A program made the translations under genes and the position numbers. Below, in pieces: positions 21,001-36,000 of a DNA stretch of 64,000 nucleotides; within the stretch, counting starts at the first letter, position 1; every line of letters starts with the position of its first letter. The stretch is from assembly GCF_000003815.2 (NCBI RefSeq), contig NC_049984.1:10107087-10171086 (forward strand), written 5' to 3'. The notes under the pieces are model-generated. The model was not told the DNA's origin, made no database searches, and saw only the letters and a program-made list of their open reading frames with translations. The DNA is from Branchiostoma floridae (lineage: Eukaryota > Chordata > Leptocardii > Amphioxiformes > Branchiostomatidae).

Positions 21001-24000
21001 TGTTTATGGCAACACACTTCATAGTTGAAACAGTAACATCACAGCCAATGACTTGAGCTATCCATAACTCTACTTCATTCTGTATGCATTACAAACTTTC
21101 TCCATCTACATCTATTGTTACCTCTATAGTCTGTGTATTCAATCTTCTCCTGTGCAGAGTGCCCATCAGCAAAGAAGACTCTTTCCCTGACAGTGTCCAG
21201 AGCAATTCCGTTGGGCCACTGCAGTTCCTCGTCGATGAGTGCGTTCTTGTTGGAGCCGTCCATGTCTGCTCGCCAGATGGTCGCATTCTCGCCCCAATCA
21301 CTCCAGAATAGATACCTAATGTGTAGCAATGTGGTATTAATTTGCTTCATCATTAAATCACAACAGAAAAATGTGGCAAAATGATATTTCTTCATGAGTG
21401 CCTGTACGAGCAAATACATATATAGCATCACCAATAAAGATTGACTGATTTATTTATTTATTGATTCATTGATTTGATTGATAAATGACAAACTGAATAA
21501 ATCCATGAAAACATTTCAACAAGGTCACATCTATAGCAGCATTTGATATTAATGCTACATAGAAATGGTTATCTACAGACTTGGACATTATCATCTTGCT
21601 TCAACATGCAGGATTTCTATCTGTAAAGCTCACTCAGTAGACTTGTAACACTTTATGCACATTGCTTTGTTTTTGAATGATAGAATGTCAAACTTTTCAA
21701 TGAAAAAATAAATACCGTTGGTTTGGATCCAAGCCGATTGCCCTTGGTTTGTCCAGTCCACTGATGAGTTCTACATGGGATGAAACGTTTCCATCCAGAG
21801 GCATCATCTCCACAGTGCCACTGGTGTAGTCTGTCCAGTACAGATTACGTCCCACGGGATCAATGGCAAGTCCATCCACCACATCAGCCATGGAGTACAC
21901 CACCGATGCACCTGTGCCATTCAGGTGAACCCTCATGATCATACCTGGGGACAAAACAAGCACAGCAGCAATGAACAAACAGCTTTCCTTACATACATGG
22001 TAGTAAAAGTACACTGGAGCAGTGGATATACAATCATGTATACAATTTAGATACTACATTACGACAGCACAAATCAAAATACTTGATGAATATAAAAAGA
22101 ATGCAGTATAAATGGTGAGTTTCACAACCAAGATACCTTCCTACATGTATAAGTCATGTCATGCAATAGATAGTATTGCTACTAACATACAATTAGTTAA
22201 GTCTCAACTACATCACTTTATAACCAAACTAATCTTTGTTGCATTTCTGACAACTTACCACTGTCCACATTGCTGAAGTAGATGTTTTCTTCCCTTGAAT
22301 CATAGGTGACAGCCACCAGGTTAGTGAAGTACTCGTGCCTCTGTACCACAGGGTAGGCGTAGCTGTCCTGGGTGTCCATGCCAAGCATACGGATCTCAGC
22401 ATAGTCGGCAAACAGCAGGAACTTGGTTGGTCCTGTAGGAGTGACATAGGCGGCAGAAAGGGCATAAGTATGGGTGGGCTGTAATATCAACAAAAGTTAT
22501 ATACAGGAAATACAGCCAAGAGAAAGTGACAACAAATGATACAAGGATGATGCATTAGGTGCAATTATATCTCTTACTGCTAGGTGGCACAATTATACGA
22601 AAGGTCTATTCCTTACATACATGGTAGTGAAAGTAAACTTGAACAGTGGATGTATAATCACATATACTATGTACATACTGCATTATTACAGCACAAATCT
22701 GAATATCTGATGAATATAAAAAGAATGCAGTTGACTTTTATGACCAAGATCCCTGCTATATACTACAATATTGTACAAGTGAATTAGTGATTAATTGTGT
22801 TTGTGATAGACAAATAAAAGTAATTGATATAAAATTCCATCTTCACCTTCTAGAGCCTTTAAAATGGAGTATTTCTTTTTAAATGCAGATTTTTGGTGGA
22901 TTAGTTTTTCTACTTACTCCTGCAGTTCTTTCCATTGTCATCCAGCACCTTGCCTCCTATGTCAGGACACAGGCAGCGGAAAGACTGGGCTGGAGTTGGT
23001 ACGCAGATATCGCTGCAGTCGTGGCTCCGACAGGGGTTCTGTACTGGCGCCGCATCACGTTCTGCATACTTCACCCCCATTGGTGAGCCGACGTCCGTGA
23101 CTAATACTGACTTCTGATTGGTGTCCGAGTCGATGAGGTGGATAGCGCTGGTGCCCCAGTCACTGATGAAAATCTGGCTCCCCTTCACAGAGATGCCAAA
23201 TGGGGTCTGATACAAGGACAAAGATATGTTAGATATGCTTCTGAATTACTAACAAGCTCTGGTGCCCTAATTCCAGTCTTGAAGTATGGCAAGGACAGAG
23301 CCAGAGATTAGCCTAGTTTTAATTGGAATTCAAGGCATAGGCTTTTAAGATGACTTAACTAAGAATGTGGTAAGCCTTTTAGCACACTGCCTTGTTTATA
23401 CTTCCTGACTGCATTTCTGGAGTTTGGTGCAGTGATTAACACTGTGTACTAGTATAGAGTCTGAGATTTACTGGAGGAAGTCTTAGTGTATTTTGATGAT
23501 AAGAAACTCCAAAATCATGACATGCATATCACAGGAGCATTTTCTAGCATTTTATCATTAGACAATGAAGTCCCAGCAATACTGTAAATGCAGAAACTTT
23601 CGCGGTGGTTTAATGGTCGCGGTTTTCCTGTTGGCCGCTTCACCGCGAACTTAAAATCACCGCAAACATTTTTACATGCCAGTAAGAGACTACAGTGCAT
23701 GGCGCTACCGCGAACTTAAAACCACCGCGAAAAGTCATTTTTCCCGCTATCGCGAAATCAAATCCCAGCGAACTTAAATGTATTTTAAGTACCTGCAGGC
23801 CCAGACCGTCATTAGTGTTCCTGACGTTCTGGTCATCCAGGTCAATCTTGTCCAGGCTTCCCGGGGCCAGCTGGGTCCCGTTCTCGGTCACCACGTCCAG
23901 CCGGGCGTGGGAGTCCAGGATGTAGAGCTGACCGGCGCTCAGGGCCAGGCCGTTGGGGTTGTGCATCCCGTTGTGGTTCATGACCACGGCGTTGGAACCA

Positions 24001-27000
24001 TCCAGCTCGACTTTCACCACCTTCGCAACTTCTCCCCAGTCAGAGTAGTACAAGTATCTAGGGAAGGTAAAACATTGAGAGAAAAAACGTTTATCTTCTG
24101 ACTTTTCAGGGCATTAATGTCCAGGCATTTGCTGATGAAAGCCACATTTATTGCCGAACTTTTGAAATATCTCAGTAATTGTAAAACAATTTGTCTTCGG
24201 AATGCAAAAGAGATATAAAGGTGGTTACATCCTTGAATAAAATCAACACTGATGCTCAAATAAATTTAAAAAAAAAAACAACTTCAGCTAAGTCCATCAA
24301 TTCTAAGGTATATGGAACCATCTGAATCATACATACCCCCTCTCTGTGTCCACCACGAGAGCTCGAGGCTTGTCCAAAGACTTCTCCACAATCCTCCTCC
24401 TCTGCTTGCCATCCAGGCCGACCATCTCCACCCGTTGCCATGGAGACCCTCCGCCCCAGTAGTGGGTTCCCATGTTAGTGAAGTAAAGCTTCCTGTTACG
24501 CCAGTCCAGAGTCATGCCTGGGGATCAAAGTTTTTTATGGTTAAATATGTGCAATTGTGCTCCTACAACAACATACAGCCTTTATTCACTATGTTTATTA
24601 GACTGTTATACACATCTGGCTCTCACTGCTGCTCTAAAAAGCTCTCACAAACAATTATTGAGACTGGAGAATGTTCTTTTGACAGAATAGCTTCAACAAT
24701 TAATGACTAAGATAGAAAATTACTGAAAGAACAAACTATTGATGACATCAACACCAGTATATTCATTAGTGCTAGCAAACAAGTAAATGGCCTATAGGTG
24801 TCAAAACTCAGATGTGTATTGTTGTTGTAACTTTACCTACCATCAACAACTCCAATGCCAGCATCCAGGAATACCTCAAATCCTGTACCATTGAGGAACA
24901 CTCGACAAATCCGGAACATCCCATTATCACTGTAGTACACCCGCTGTATGAGGAAGGACACAAATCCGAATGAATGTATACGTTTAGTAGGGAACAGGAT
25001 GTATTCAATTACAAGTACATGGCAGGTTGTAAAAAGTCTAGCAGTAACAGTAGAAGTCGTTCCTGTTTCATTAGTCACAGCAGTAGTCTTTTACTTCACA
25101 TTTACAAAGAGGTGCATTGAACACTTATGAACAAAGAGCAACTAAATCAACAACATCATAAAAGATGAATTATTATGTTTTATGTTATATATCCATTAAC
25201 TTTATAAAAGTGCTATCTGTATTGTAACTCTTTTATTTAACACCAAATAAATCAACACAAATCTATCAGAATATTTACATGAGACACTGTATTACATGCA
25301 GCTTTTTAAGTTGTGTATTTAACTAACCTCACTAGACTTGTGTCACAAAGACTTAAACAAAGAAATAGCTATCATCAACACAGGTGTCCAATATAACTAC
25401 ATCGTTGATTGGCACTGCACTTAACCACTGCTTAGTAATAGTTACTGTGAAGCAAATACACTGGTTGCAAGGACTGTGTGACAACAAAGCATATGTTACA
25501 GTCCACCAAGGAGCTGACTATAACCCACCTTCTCAACCGGGTCGTACTCCACTGCGACTGGTCGCACTCCCCGTGCCACGATGACCGGCCGCTGCCCGGC
25601 GTTCGTATCCAGGGACAGCATCATGACATGTCCGGTGTCACCAGCAGCATACAGAAGGAACTTGGAAGGTTCTGTGTGCCAACAGCAGCTTGTCAGTAAC
25701 AGGGATCTTTGACCTTTCTCTAGTGGGATGCAACTAGTGAAAGTACCCTTCCACACCAGATGGTGAAAAGGGTAGTGCCCATCTCCATTTCAATAGCCCT
25801 TGGGCCACTTGCACTGGTTGTGGTGTGTCTTCAACCAAGTAGGTTTTGTAACCTCCTTGGTTCAATTATCACGCTGTTATCCAAATGCTAAGTACTATGC
25901 AGAGAGAGGAGCATGTACCATGTCTAAAGTCTTTGATACGACTGGGCAGGGGATCAAACTCAAGCTACCAAATGCAAGGTGAACACTCTACCCACGTGGC
26001 CATTGTACTGGTTAGTTCGCAATGCCAAAACATAATAGGCTTTACTCATTCAGACTGAAATATTTACAAACCTTCACAAGTTCTCCTGTCCGACCCCAGG
26101 GTCATCCCCCCATAGCTGGGACAGGCACACTTGTAGCTGTAGCGACCCGTAGGGAGGCACAAGTGGCTGCACATCCCGTTGTTGTCTCCACAAGCACCCT
26201 CTGTGGAAATATTGTTTTCCAAACTTCAATTCAGTACAAATGTATCTACAACACCGTTTATAATGTTAAGAGACTGGTAAACAGAGCTAAATGCCCCAAA
26301 ATGCAGTTACTCAAGCTACTGGATACAATTTAGAAATGGTTAAAATGAAAGTTTCCAAAATCTTATACAGTTGCTTGAGTAACTGCTTTTGGTCATATCT
26401 TGTTACCTTGATGTCTAATCTTCATCAAGTAAACAGGAGTATAACTTAGGTGAAACAAATGGAACCTTGAGGAAGAAATCTCTCTACATATAGGGTGCAC
26501 AATTTTCAACTTTATAGAAGAAGAAGAACTTTATTGCGCAACGATCGTACACGGTACAATGTATGGCAAAAAAAAAAAAAGAAGAAACAAACTTATCATC
26601 CTTATTACTAAAACAAGTATCAAACTTAGTACATATGCAGATTATGAATATAGAATGAAATAATTGGCATCCTAATTTCTAGAACAATAAGAACTAGCCG
26701 AAATCATTGATATTGTATTACAATCGAGTGGGGCTAATTATGAGTTTCGGCATTTTTTCTTATGACAAAGCAGTCTTTTATATATTTGCCTATTTTAGCA
26801 TTGTGGGAGTTATTACATCTGAATATATAATCATATCTGTCTGTATCATTGAGTCTCTTAAATATATCTCTTAGTGAACAACTATGCTTGTTCATTTTAG
26901 CTAAACAAATAGGAACAAAAAAAGCAAAAGGATTCCATTCTTACGTTCCAGTGTGTTCTGAGAATTACTGTCCACTGCCTGCAGACCAAATGGTCGGTCC

Positions 27001-30000
27001 CCGAGGCCCTGCAGCAGTAGGGTTGGTTCACTACTACCACTGGTAGGGATGGAGTACACAGCTCCTTCATCCCACACTGTAGGGTACAACACAAGTTAAA
27101 TTAACACACATTAGGACACAGAAGATTACATTTTAGATAATTATCATTTCTCATTAAGAATACAAAATGGCATTAGACATTGGAAAATAAACTGCATCAA
27201 AGTAAAACTGTTTCCTTGAAAGATACATCCTTTAATTCTTCATTTTGCAACCTACTTTTTCAACCTTCAAAAGTCGTCAGCTATTTAATGTTAATGTGAG
27301 ACATACATCTCTTCTAATCTCAGTCTAATGTTACAAGAGAATGAAAAAAAAATCATATCAACGAGTTTCAACTAGCCTGATTAAATCTCGCTTATAGCAG
27401 CCCGCCCAACATCCTCCGGCCTCTTCAGAGAGGGGTCAATTACAGCCCCAGATTTTGTATTATACAGACTAAGTTTCAACCAAGAGTGCTGCATTAGTTA
27501 CGTACCTGTGAAGTACAACTTATCATTGTGAAGAGCCAGGCCAAAGGACACACTGTTCCCCACCACATTGGTGATGTTGGCCACTTGGCTGTGTGTTCTG
27601 TACTGGAGGTCATAACACTCCAGCAGACGGGTGTAGCCATCTACCCAGTACAGCTTCCTACAGGAACAGAAGTTTCAATGTAAGTGGGACAGTCAAATTC
27701 AAACCATGTCAAAGGGTAGAGATTACTCAATGGCAACAATGGAACAATTCTTTCCCATCTTTTCTATAATCAAGTCTTCTCAAGTTAGCTTTGTGTCTTC
27801 ACTCAGTAGTATGATAGACATATTTCAACATAACAATATGCTTGACATCAACAACTACTTTCAGGTAAATAACCCACCACACTTATCGAAAAGAGTAGGG
27901 TACCTTCCCGGTGTGAGTGGATCAAACCTTACGGTATATAGGCTACAAAATCTTTAGCAAGTTGAAGTTGGGTTAGCCTCAAACGAAAGAAGAAAAAATG
28001 GACAAAATGTACGGCCTTAATTGACAATGGTTACTTAAAGGCACCTCCTTGTTGGAATCTGCAAATATTACTTTTGAAATGAAAGATAAGGTTGATCAAA
28101 GCTTCAAACATATCTTGTTGCCTAAATAGACTTTACAGAGATAAAACCTACCTGCAGAGTCAACGGACTACAGAACACATTTGGCAAACTGCGTTCTATA
28201 GGCCATTGACCCCTGCTGGGAGCTTAACCTCTGGATGCAATTTCTAATTTGGGATGATCCTGAATTTGATACTGGCTCATATTTACTTTTGAATGTTGAA
28301 GTTATGAAATATTCCCAACAAAACAGATCTACAAAAAGCAACCTTTGTTCACGATTTTGACCTAGCAGCAGCGTATGGCTTGACCTATTTTGTGGGTTTG
28401 TGTCCAGCAAACTTCTGCAGACCAAAGTTTACTAGTTAATGTTTGTTATGTAATTGTAACTGCTTATGCATGTTGGGAAAGGGCAAATGTCCACCAGCAA
28501 AAATGAATCTCACAAGTCAGCAGGCGACAATACAAATATTGCCTCATTAGAGAGGTGCAGGAAAGGAAAGGAACAAACCATTGCAGGGTCCTACATTACA
28601 TGATATATGACATGTACATGCTGAATGAAAATCAATTCATGTAGCACTTTTACAAGTACACCTACAGGAATGTTAATAGCTGAGCTTGCAAAAAAAGTCA
28701 TTGACATGACTGTAATCTAGATATCTGACCAATGTGACCATATAACAATTCATACCCTTGTCCTTGGAGAAACATACCCAGAAAGCAAATAGGCCAACCT
28801 GACACTCCTGTGCAATCAGAATTATAAGTTGATTTTATCAAGCAATTACACAGATTAAATCTGTGACAAGATCAACTGTTAACAACAAATAGACATGAGT
28901 ATTTAACCTTGAACAACTTTGTACCTCAGTTGCAATGTTTTGTCAGGCAATAGTTTAGGATTGGTTTTGTTGTGACTAAATTATAAGAATCAACCACAGT
29001 ACTGTAAATGCATTTAAGTTCGCGGAGATTTAATTTTGCGGTAGCAGGAAAATTGATTTTTTGCGGTAGCACCACGAACTGTAGTCTCTTAATGCCATGG
29101 AAAAATGTAACCGGTGGTTTTAAATTCGCAGTGAAGCGGCCGCCGCAAGAACCGCGAACATTAAACCACCGTGAAAGTTTCTGCATTTACAGTATCTGAT
29201 GTATGTTTTATGGACCAACATTAGAATAATATGCATTGAATACCATTTCAAAAATATACAAGATATTGTACACATTCATTCCAGTAAGGTGGACATGAGC
29301 CGTCAGGTGGCTTACACCTGGCCGAGTTAACTGGTGCCGCCAGGTACGCTGGTTAGTCTAACCACTGCCTAATTTGCATAACAAGTCAGGTACAAAGGTG
29401 GTACAGAAAGTACATGCACGTCACCTATTGTTATGATCTCAAGGTCCTAAGCAATGCCTAACTAGCAGTTTTCTTGTGGGCCCGCCGCCCACACATTAGG
29501 AGGGTGGAGAAAATACTGTAAAAGCAGAAATGTTCGCGGTGGTTTTATGTTCGCTTTATATTTCCATGGTAGTAAGAGACTACAGTACATGGTGCTACCG
29601 CAAACTTAAAACCACGGCAAACAGTCAGTTTTCCTTCTACTGTGAAATTAAATCCCCACGAACTTACATTCACCAAGCAATGCATTTACCGTAGTAATGA
29701 GGTGACAAATGCCTTACATAAACAGACTGAAACATTATGCCTTGAGTTCCTTTCCCATGGAGAATTGGGTAGACCTAATTCATAAGCAGCTATTAAATGG
29801 ACCAGCTTTTAAGGGGGCACTGTGTATTACTTCAGTGTTACATGACAAACCTTTGGTTTCAATCTACAGGGGCACATATGGCCTTGAATGTGAATGAGGA
29901 CATTTAAGGAGGGGTACAAATCAGGCATTATTTACAGGTCTACAAACAAACCTTCTCTGGGCCTCAGCAGTCCTACATAACTTCACAGAATCTTTAACAA

Positions 30001-33000
30001 AATGCAGGTTACATTCGTCGTGATGAATCTTACATTTACAACACTTTGGTATTGATTGATATAAATCTAGCAACAGCACTTGACATTCAACTTCAAGGCA
30101 TAGTCCTTCAGTGCTTACATAACATGTTCAATGTTTGGGCCTGCAAGAGGGTAGTTGACATTAATGTGGGCAGCTGGGAACACTTGGAAATACCTTTATC
30201 CAAAAGTGGCTGAGGAAAAAACCCAATTATGGACAATGGTCTGGTCACCATTGGTTATGGGGAGAAACCAGCTGCCTCTCTGATTGGTCCATTCCATATC
30301 ACCCCACAGTACACCCTGGTAGGGAGCATCTACTGGGGGTACAAAGGAGTTTAACAGGATACTACTTTTTACAAAAAAGACATTTCTGTGGGTAACAGAT
30401 TTTAAATCTATCACCTTTTCAACACTATGATACATTCTATTGACTACTGATCCATAAATATGCTAATTATAGGGTTAATTATTGTTAGAACTAATAATAT
30501 CCACTGTACCTGAATACCCCTACAGTAGCCTCCTCATACAAAAGACTGTCTGCTCCAGGCTCTGTAGGTCAACTGATGATGAGCTAACCCATGTAGAAAC
30601 ATTTATAGACAGTTCTGTACAGCGGAGGCATAGGAGGTATGTATTGTGTTTCTACATTTGCATTTGTAGGACTGAACATGTAACATGTTAGCTTACGTTC
30701 AATGCATTCTTCATCATGTAAATGCATTTGTTGTAAGATTGACATGTGTCATGCTTGCATACGCATGCAGCTGTTTCAAAATTATTGTTGATCAGTGCTG
30801 TATCAATACACTTGTCTGAGTGTTGTATCTGTATGGATTATACATGGGCCATAATTGATACCAATTGTGCAAATAATGCATGAGGATTTTTCCTTCATCA
30901 ATTTTGCAAATTCTAAGTAACATGTTCTGCATAGATGATTTCTAATGCACTGCAGTCGACATGTACAGCCTTTGTTATGTTTGCTTCCCCATTATTACTA
31001 GTACAGTATGTGTATTCTACATGTGTATTCATGTATGCACATAAGGGTGTACTGCTCATTTTTGTGACAACACTCGTCATACCCTAAAGGGGTTTCTGTA
31101 GGAGCAGCTGGACAGACCACATTCTCAGCATGTTATTTCATCAATCAAATGCAGTAAATGATGTTAGAATAATGAATATAAATGAAACATATAATTAAGC
31201 TCAAGGACTTTTTGTCTTAAATTTCACATTACCCTCAGAAAGAAAAAGCCTAGTAGCCAAGCCAAGATAAATGTCACACCTGTCCAAGCATTTTACGACT
31301 TCAATATTCATCAGTCTATAAAAAAAGTCACCCACAATCTACCTTTAACCCCAGTTAATCTTTGGACTGGCCAAACTGAAAATGCCTTGCTAAGCAGTTT
31401 GGGCTATTGCGAGTAATAGCTCTTGTCTAAACAAAAGCCTTTGTTTTTGCATTAATTGTTTAGAGGTGTCAACTCCTTTTGAGGGTGTTCAATTGTCTTG
31501 TATAGACAATGAACACTTTCCATTATGGTTGGATGTGTATTTGTGTTAGTACATGATTTCTAGACTGTTTTATGGTTTCAACAATATATTCTAAGCCTTA
31601 TGTAAGCTTAGTATACCTATATACAAGTTGACTTACTTGCCTACTTGTAAGTTGTACAGCCAATGCATCATAGAGCCTGTCCCCATATGAACTTTTAAAA
31701 CTATAAGGTCTGGTTACATAGTTAAAAATACCTTTGTAGAAAAAACGCCCATAGGCACGCAAGGATCTAAGTAAGGTCATTATGATCAGCACATAAAAGA
31801 AAAATGGGACATGTGAATTCCAGAGAGCCTTGTTAGTTGTGCTTGAGGTCACAATCTAAGCCTACGGAGTGCAGGAAGCTACAAATCCACATACCTGGCA
31901 AAACGAGACCATTTGCATACTTGGTAGTACACTTAGTAAGACAAGCACTGTGAAGCAGCTTATGAAAGGAAATCCCTACATTCTTACCTGATGAGCTAAA
32001 TGGTAAGTCTAAAGATTCATTGCTTAGTGCCACCTTTACATAATAGTTAATACAACAAGGCATACGGTTTGCAGACTGAACTGTCCCTTCATTTGACTCC
32101 TGGGTCAATAATCTTTATCATTCTATGAATCTCTGATTTAGACGTCTGACACATAAAGTTCTAAACACGCGGCTGTAGTCCAGTTCATACACGTGCCTGT
32201 GTTTGCACTATTTGACCACTGCACAGTGTACTTTGAGTCGTGTCGCAATGGGTTTCCTGTCCTATTTGAACAGCAAAGGAGACTAGCCAATGACATAACC
32301 CATTGTGTTTGGCCATGTGGATCACCCCACTATACCTAGCCTCAGCTGAGGGGAAGTGTGGTCGCATTTCCTGTCCTTGTTCATGTCCTTCACATTCATC
32401 AGTCATGAATGCATTATCTAAAAGCCCCCCTTAAAAACAGGCAGTGCTTCAATTATTTTTAAATCAAAGGTCAGGCTACTGTTTTCAGGTATTACTAGCC
32501 ATTAGCAATCCACTTACAAAAGTAAGACACCTGCTTTTTAATTTTCAACATTTGGCACATCAGTAATTTGATAAACATGCCTTTTGTTTGGTACAAAATG
32601 TTGTCGTCCATATATCCTTTCACATTAGTCACAAGGGCATTGTATGAAACTTGGTCTTCCTTTTTTCTTCAACAGACTAACATAGCAGACCAGCACTGAA
32701 CACATGGCTAAGGTACAACAGAGAACAAGAATGCCCAGTGGCAGTGAGACAGTGGTCCTGGAGAGGAACTCCCAACAAGAAGACATAAAAGTGGCCAATG
32801 GAGCTAGTAGTCCCATCAAGGCTGGACAATGGGGCCGTGCATGGTATGTGTTTTTATTCTGGTATATCGTTTACCGCTATTGGTTGATTATAATTGTAAA
32901 ATTTGAATATTAAAACCACAGTGCACCTGTCTTAAGGGTAAGTACACAAACATAATGTAAAAGTACACATAATCTAGGTCCAATCATCTATGGTATATTT

Positions 33001-36000
33001 AGGATATGAAATGAGTTTACAGCTAGATTTTGTACAGTATCATAGCTTCAAACTCATTTCAAAACCTCGTTAGCATTAACTTGGTGCATCTGACAGGTGT
33101 TAACCTAATGTGTGACTGACCGATGATGATAATAGCATATACTATTGTCTACTACAGACTGTGTCAAAGACGGTAAATGTTTAGCTTCAATGACTGAAGT
33201 TTAGGTACACAAACTTAGGACAGGTGTGAGTGGGCCTTTTTACTGTTTTAGATACGTATGCATGGCTGATACAGTCCCAACCACTGACCCATATTTTTGG
33301 CATATTGGGCATACTTTTGTGCATATAGCAACACAAAATGGGCAGGTGATAAGCGCAGGACCCATATAATAAAAAACTTTGGTGTTAATATAATAGAAAA
33401 AATTCCTAGGACAGAATTTGAACATCTATTCAAGAAAAGACAATTAGTAGGTCTTACTTTAAGTGGGTTTATTACAACAATAATCTACCATGTTTCATTT
33501 CTCTCTCCTGGACTTTGTTCTTATTCAGTACAAAGTCTGACCAAGTACAAAGTCTGACCACATAAAGTTATGTATATCTGCTAAATCTATTCTGGTTTAC
33601 TTCACTGTTTACACTTACAATCTTACTTTCCTAGGTAGCACAAGCTTAGGGCATATTCATCTCCATTTCAGTAACTCTACTGACATCTCAGTTATTCCTG
33701 AAACAGGTCTGGTATTGTGGTATACATGTAACACTAAAAGATGGGATCAAACCATAATATGAGGTCATGTTGTTGCCTTCTACAGGGAAGTCAACTTGTT
33801 CACCTATGTTGGTGTGCTGGTCCTCTTGACTGCCTGTCCCTTGCTGGTTCTGTACTTCTACATTGCCTGTGACAAGTACCAATGTTCCCTGACCACCCCT
33901 CTACTGGAGGTGTACTATGGAGAGGCTACTCTGCACGACCTGTGGTTGAAGGCACCAGCAATGACAGCCAAAGCCTGGAAGATTGGCGCCATCTGGCTGG
34001 CGTGGCAGGTACTGCAATACCTCACAATGCTTGGTACTTGGCTAGAGTTATACTCATATTACATCATGGGAAATGGCATTTTATCTTCTGGCAGCATGAA
34101 GCATTTACTGTCTTCAAAATGTTAGGAATAAGTGACATAGGCGAGATAACGGTTTGAATAGCTGGGTTTCACAATTACAAATTTGCCAAAGTGCCAATTG
34201 TTTGATGTTGCTTTTGAGTCTGCCAGATCTTTATGCTTGTTAGAAATTTCAATGTTGACAGGCCAGCACACATGTGCTCCATTTCATGTCTGACAGCAAG
34301 ATGTTTTCTTGTTTCCAGATTTTTCTCTATGTTGGTCTTCCTGATGTCTTCCACAAGATAATTCCTGGCTATGTAGGGGGCGTCCGTCCCGGCGCACGTA
34401 CCCCGGCCGGCCTGGTCAACGACTACAACGTCAACGGCCTCCAAGCCTGGGCAATAACCCACATCGTATTCTTTGCCAATGCCTTTTACTTCCATTGGTT
34501 CTCTCCAACCATTATATTCGACAACTGGGGTGGTCTTCTCTGGTTTGCAAATGCTGTTGGGTATGCTGTATCTATTTTTGCCTTTGTCAAAGCTCATTAT
34601 TTCCCAACTTGTGCGGAGGACAGAAAATTCAGCAGCAACTCCGTCTATGATTTCATGATGGGGGTTGAATTTAACCCTCGTATCGGGAAGTGGTTTGATT
34701 TCAAACTGTTCTTCAACGGCCGTCCTGGTATTGTTGCCTGGACCCTGATCAACCTCTCCGCAGCATTCAAGCAGTACGAGTTATACGGACATGTCACCAA
34801 CTCCATGATCCTGGTGAATGTGCTGCAAGCCATGTACGTCACGGACTACTTCTGGAATGAGCACTGGTACCTGCACACGATAGACATCTGCCACGACCAC
34901 TTCGGATGGTACCTGGGCTGGGGAGACAGCGTGTGGCTGCCATGGATGTACACTCTGCAGGTATGTGCAGTATTCTCTGGATCACCAAACATGAAACCCA
35001 GGAAACCTAATTTTATGCAGTATAGTTCCTTCCAAAGGATTTTCAATCTTGCAGTGCTGGGAAGAAAGCAGCAGTTTGAAGGAAAGCTGCTGGCAGGCCG
35101 GATATTTCATGACTTGTCCAGGATAAGTTCCAGTACAAACAAATACCATGTCAATACATTCATAACCTTTGGAATTACTGTGTCCTGATATTCACAAACT
35201 AGCAAAATGATACCCTTCTTGGTTTGGATAGAAAAGGTGCATTAACATGGATACAAATGCCAAACTTTGTGAACTACAGACCAGTATACTACAGACTTAA
35301 GGAAACTACAACAATAGCATCCCCTATTCAGCTAAAACAACACAGCAGCTGAGCTACACATCATTTCTCCATGTTAAACATGAATATTGATTTTATCCCC
35401 AGGGCCAGTATCTGGTGTACAACCCCGTACAGCTGTCAACCTTCCACTGCCTGGCCATGTGGATGCTCGGCCTCGGCGGCTACTACATCTTCCGCGCAGT
35501 CAACCGACAGAAGGACCTGTTCCGCCGCACCGACGGAAACTGCCTCATCTGGGGGAAGCCTCCGAAGTACCTGCAGTGCTCCTACATCTCCTCCGATGGG
35601 AAGAAGCACCAGAGCAAGCTGCTGCTGTCTGGCTGGTGGGGCCTGGCACGACACTTCAACTACACGGGCGACCTGATGGGCTGCCTGGCCTACTGCATGT
35701 CCTGCGGGTTCGGCCATCTTCTGCCGTACTTCTACATGGTCTTCATGCTCATCCTCCTCATCCATCGTTGTCTCCGTGATGAGGAGCGATGTCGATCCAA
35801 GTACGGGAATCAGTGGGACAAGTACGAGTCCCTCGTGCCATATAGGCTGATCCCTGGCATCTTCTAATCTCCTTTCTGCTTCCTAAACTTGTGGAAACTT
35901 AGTAGTACACTGACTACAGTAAGATATGTCTTCCAGTCCTTGGCGAAAGGCAGTAGTCAAGAACTTTCCTTTCATTTTCCCAACATTGATGAAGCTATTC

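Larger units (their letters stand above)
27658..32675. other. Receptor intron between exons 5 and 6, part downstream of DHCR7
   Basis: Apart from the two MITEs above I see no convincing exon. The first non-coding exon of DHCR7 should lie here, because an acceptor precedes its coding exon, but I could not place it. Confidence 0.4.

Noticed and set aside
30196-30435. Open frame on minus with a good-looking acceptor (GTACCCCCAG)
   Set aside because: Receptor exons 5 and 6 join perfectly without it, no propeller motif is present and the frame stops before a donor.
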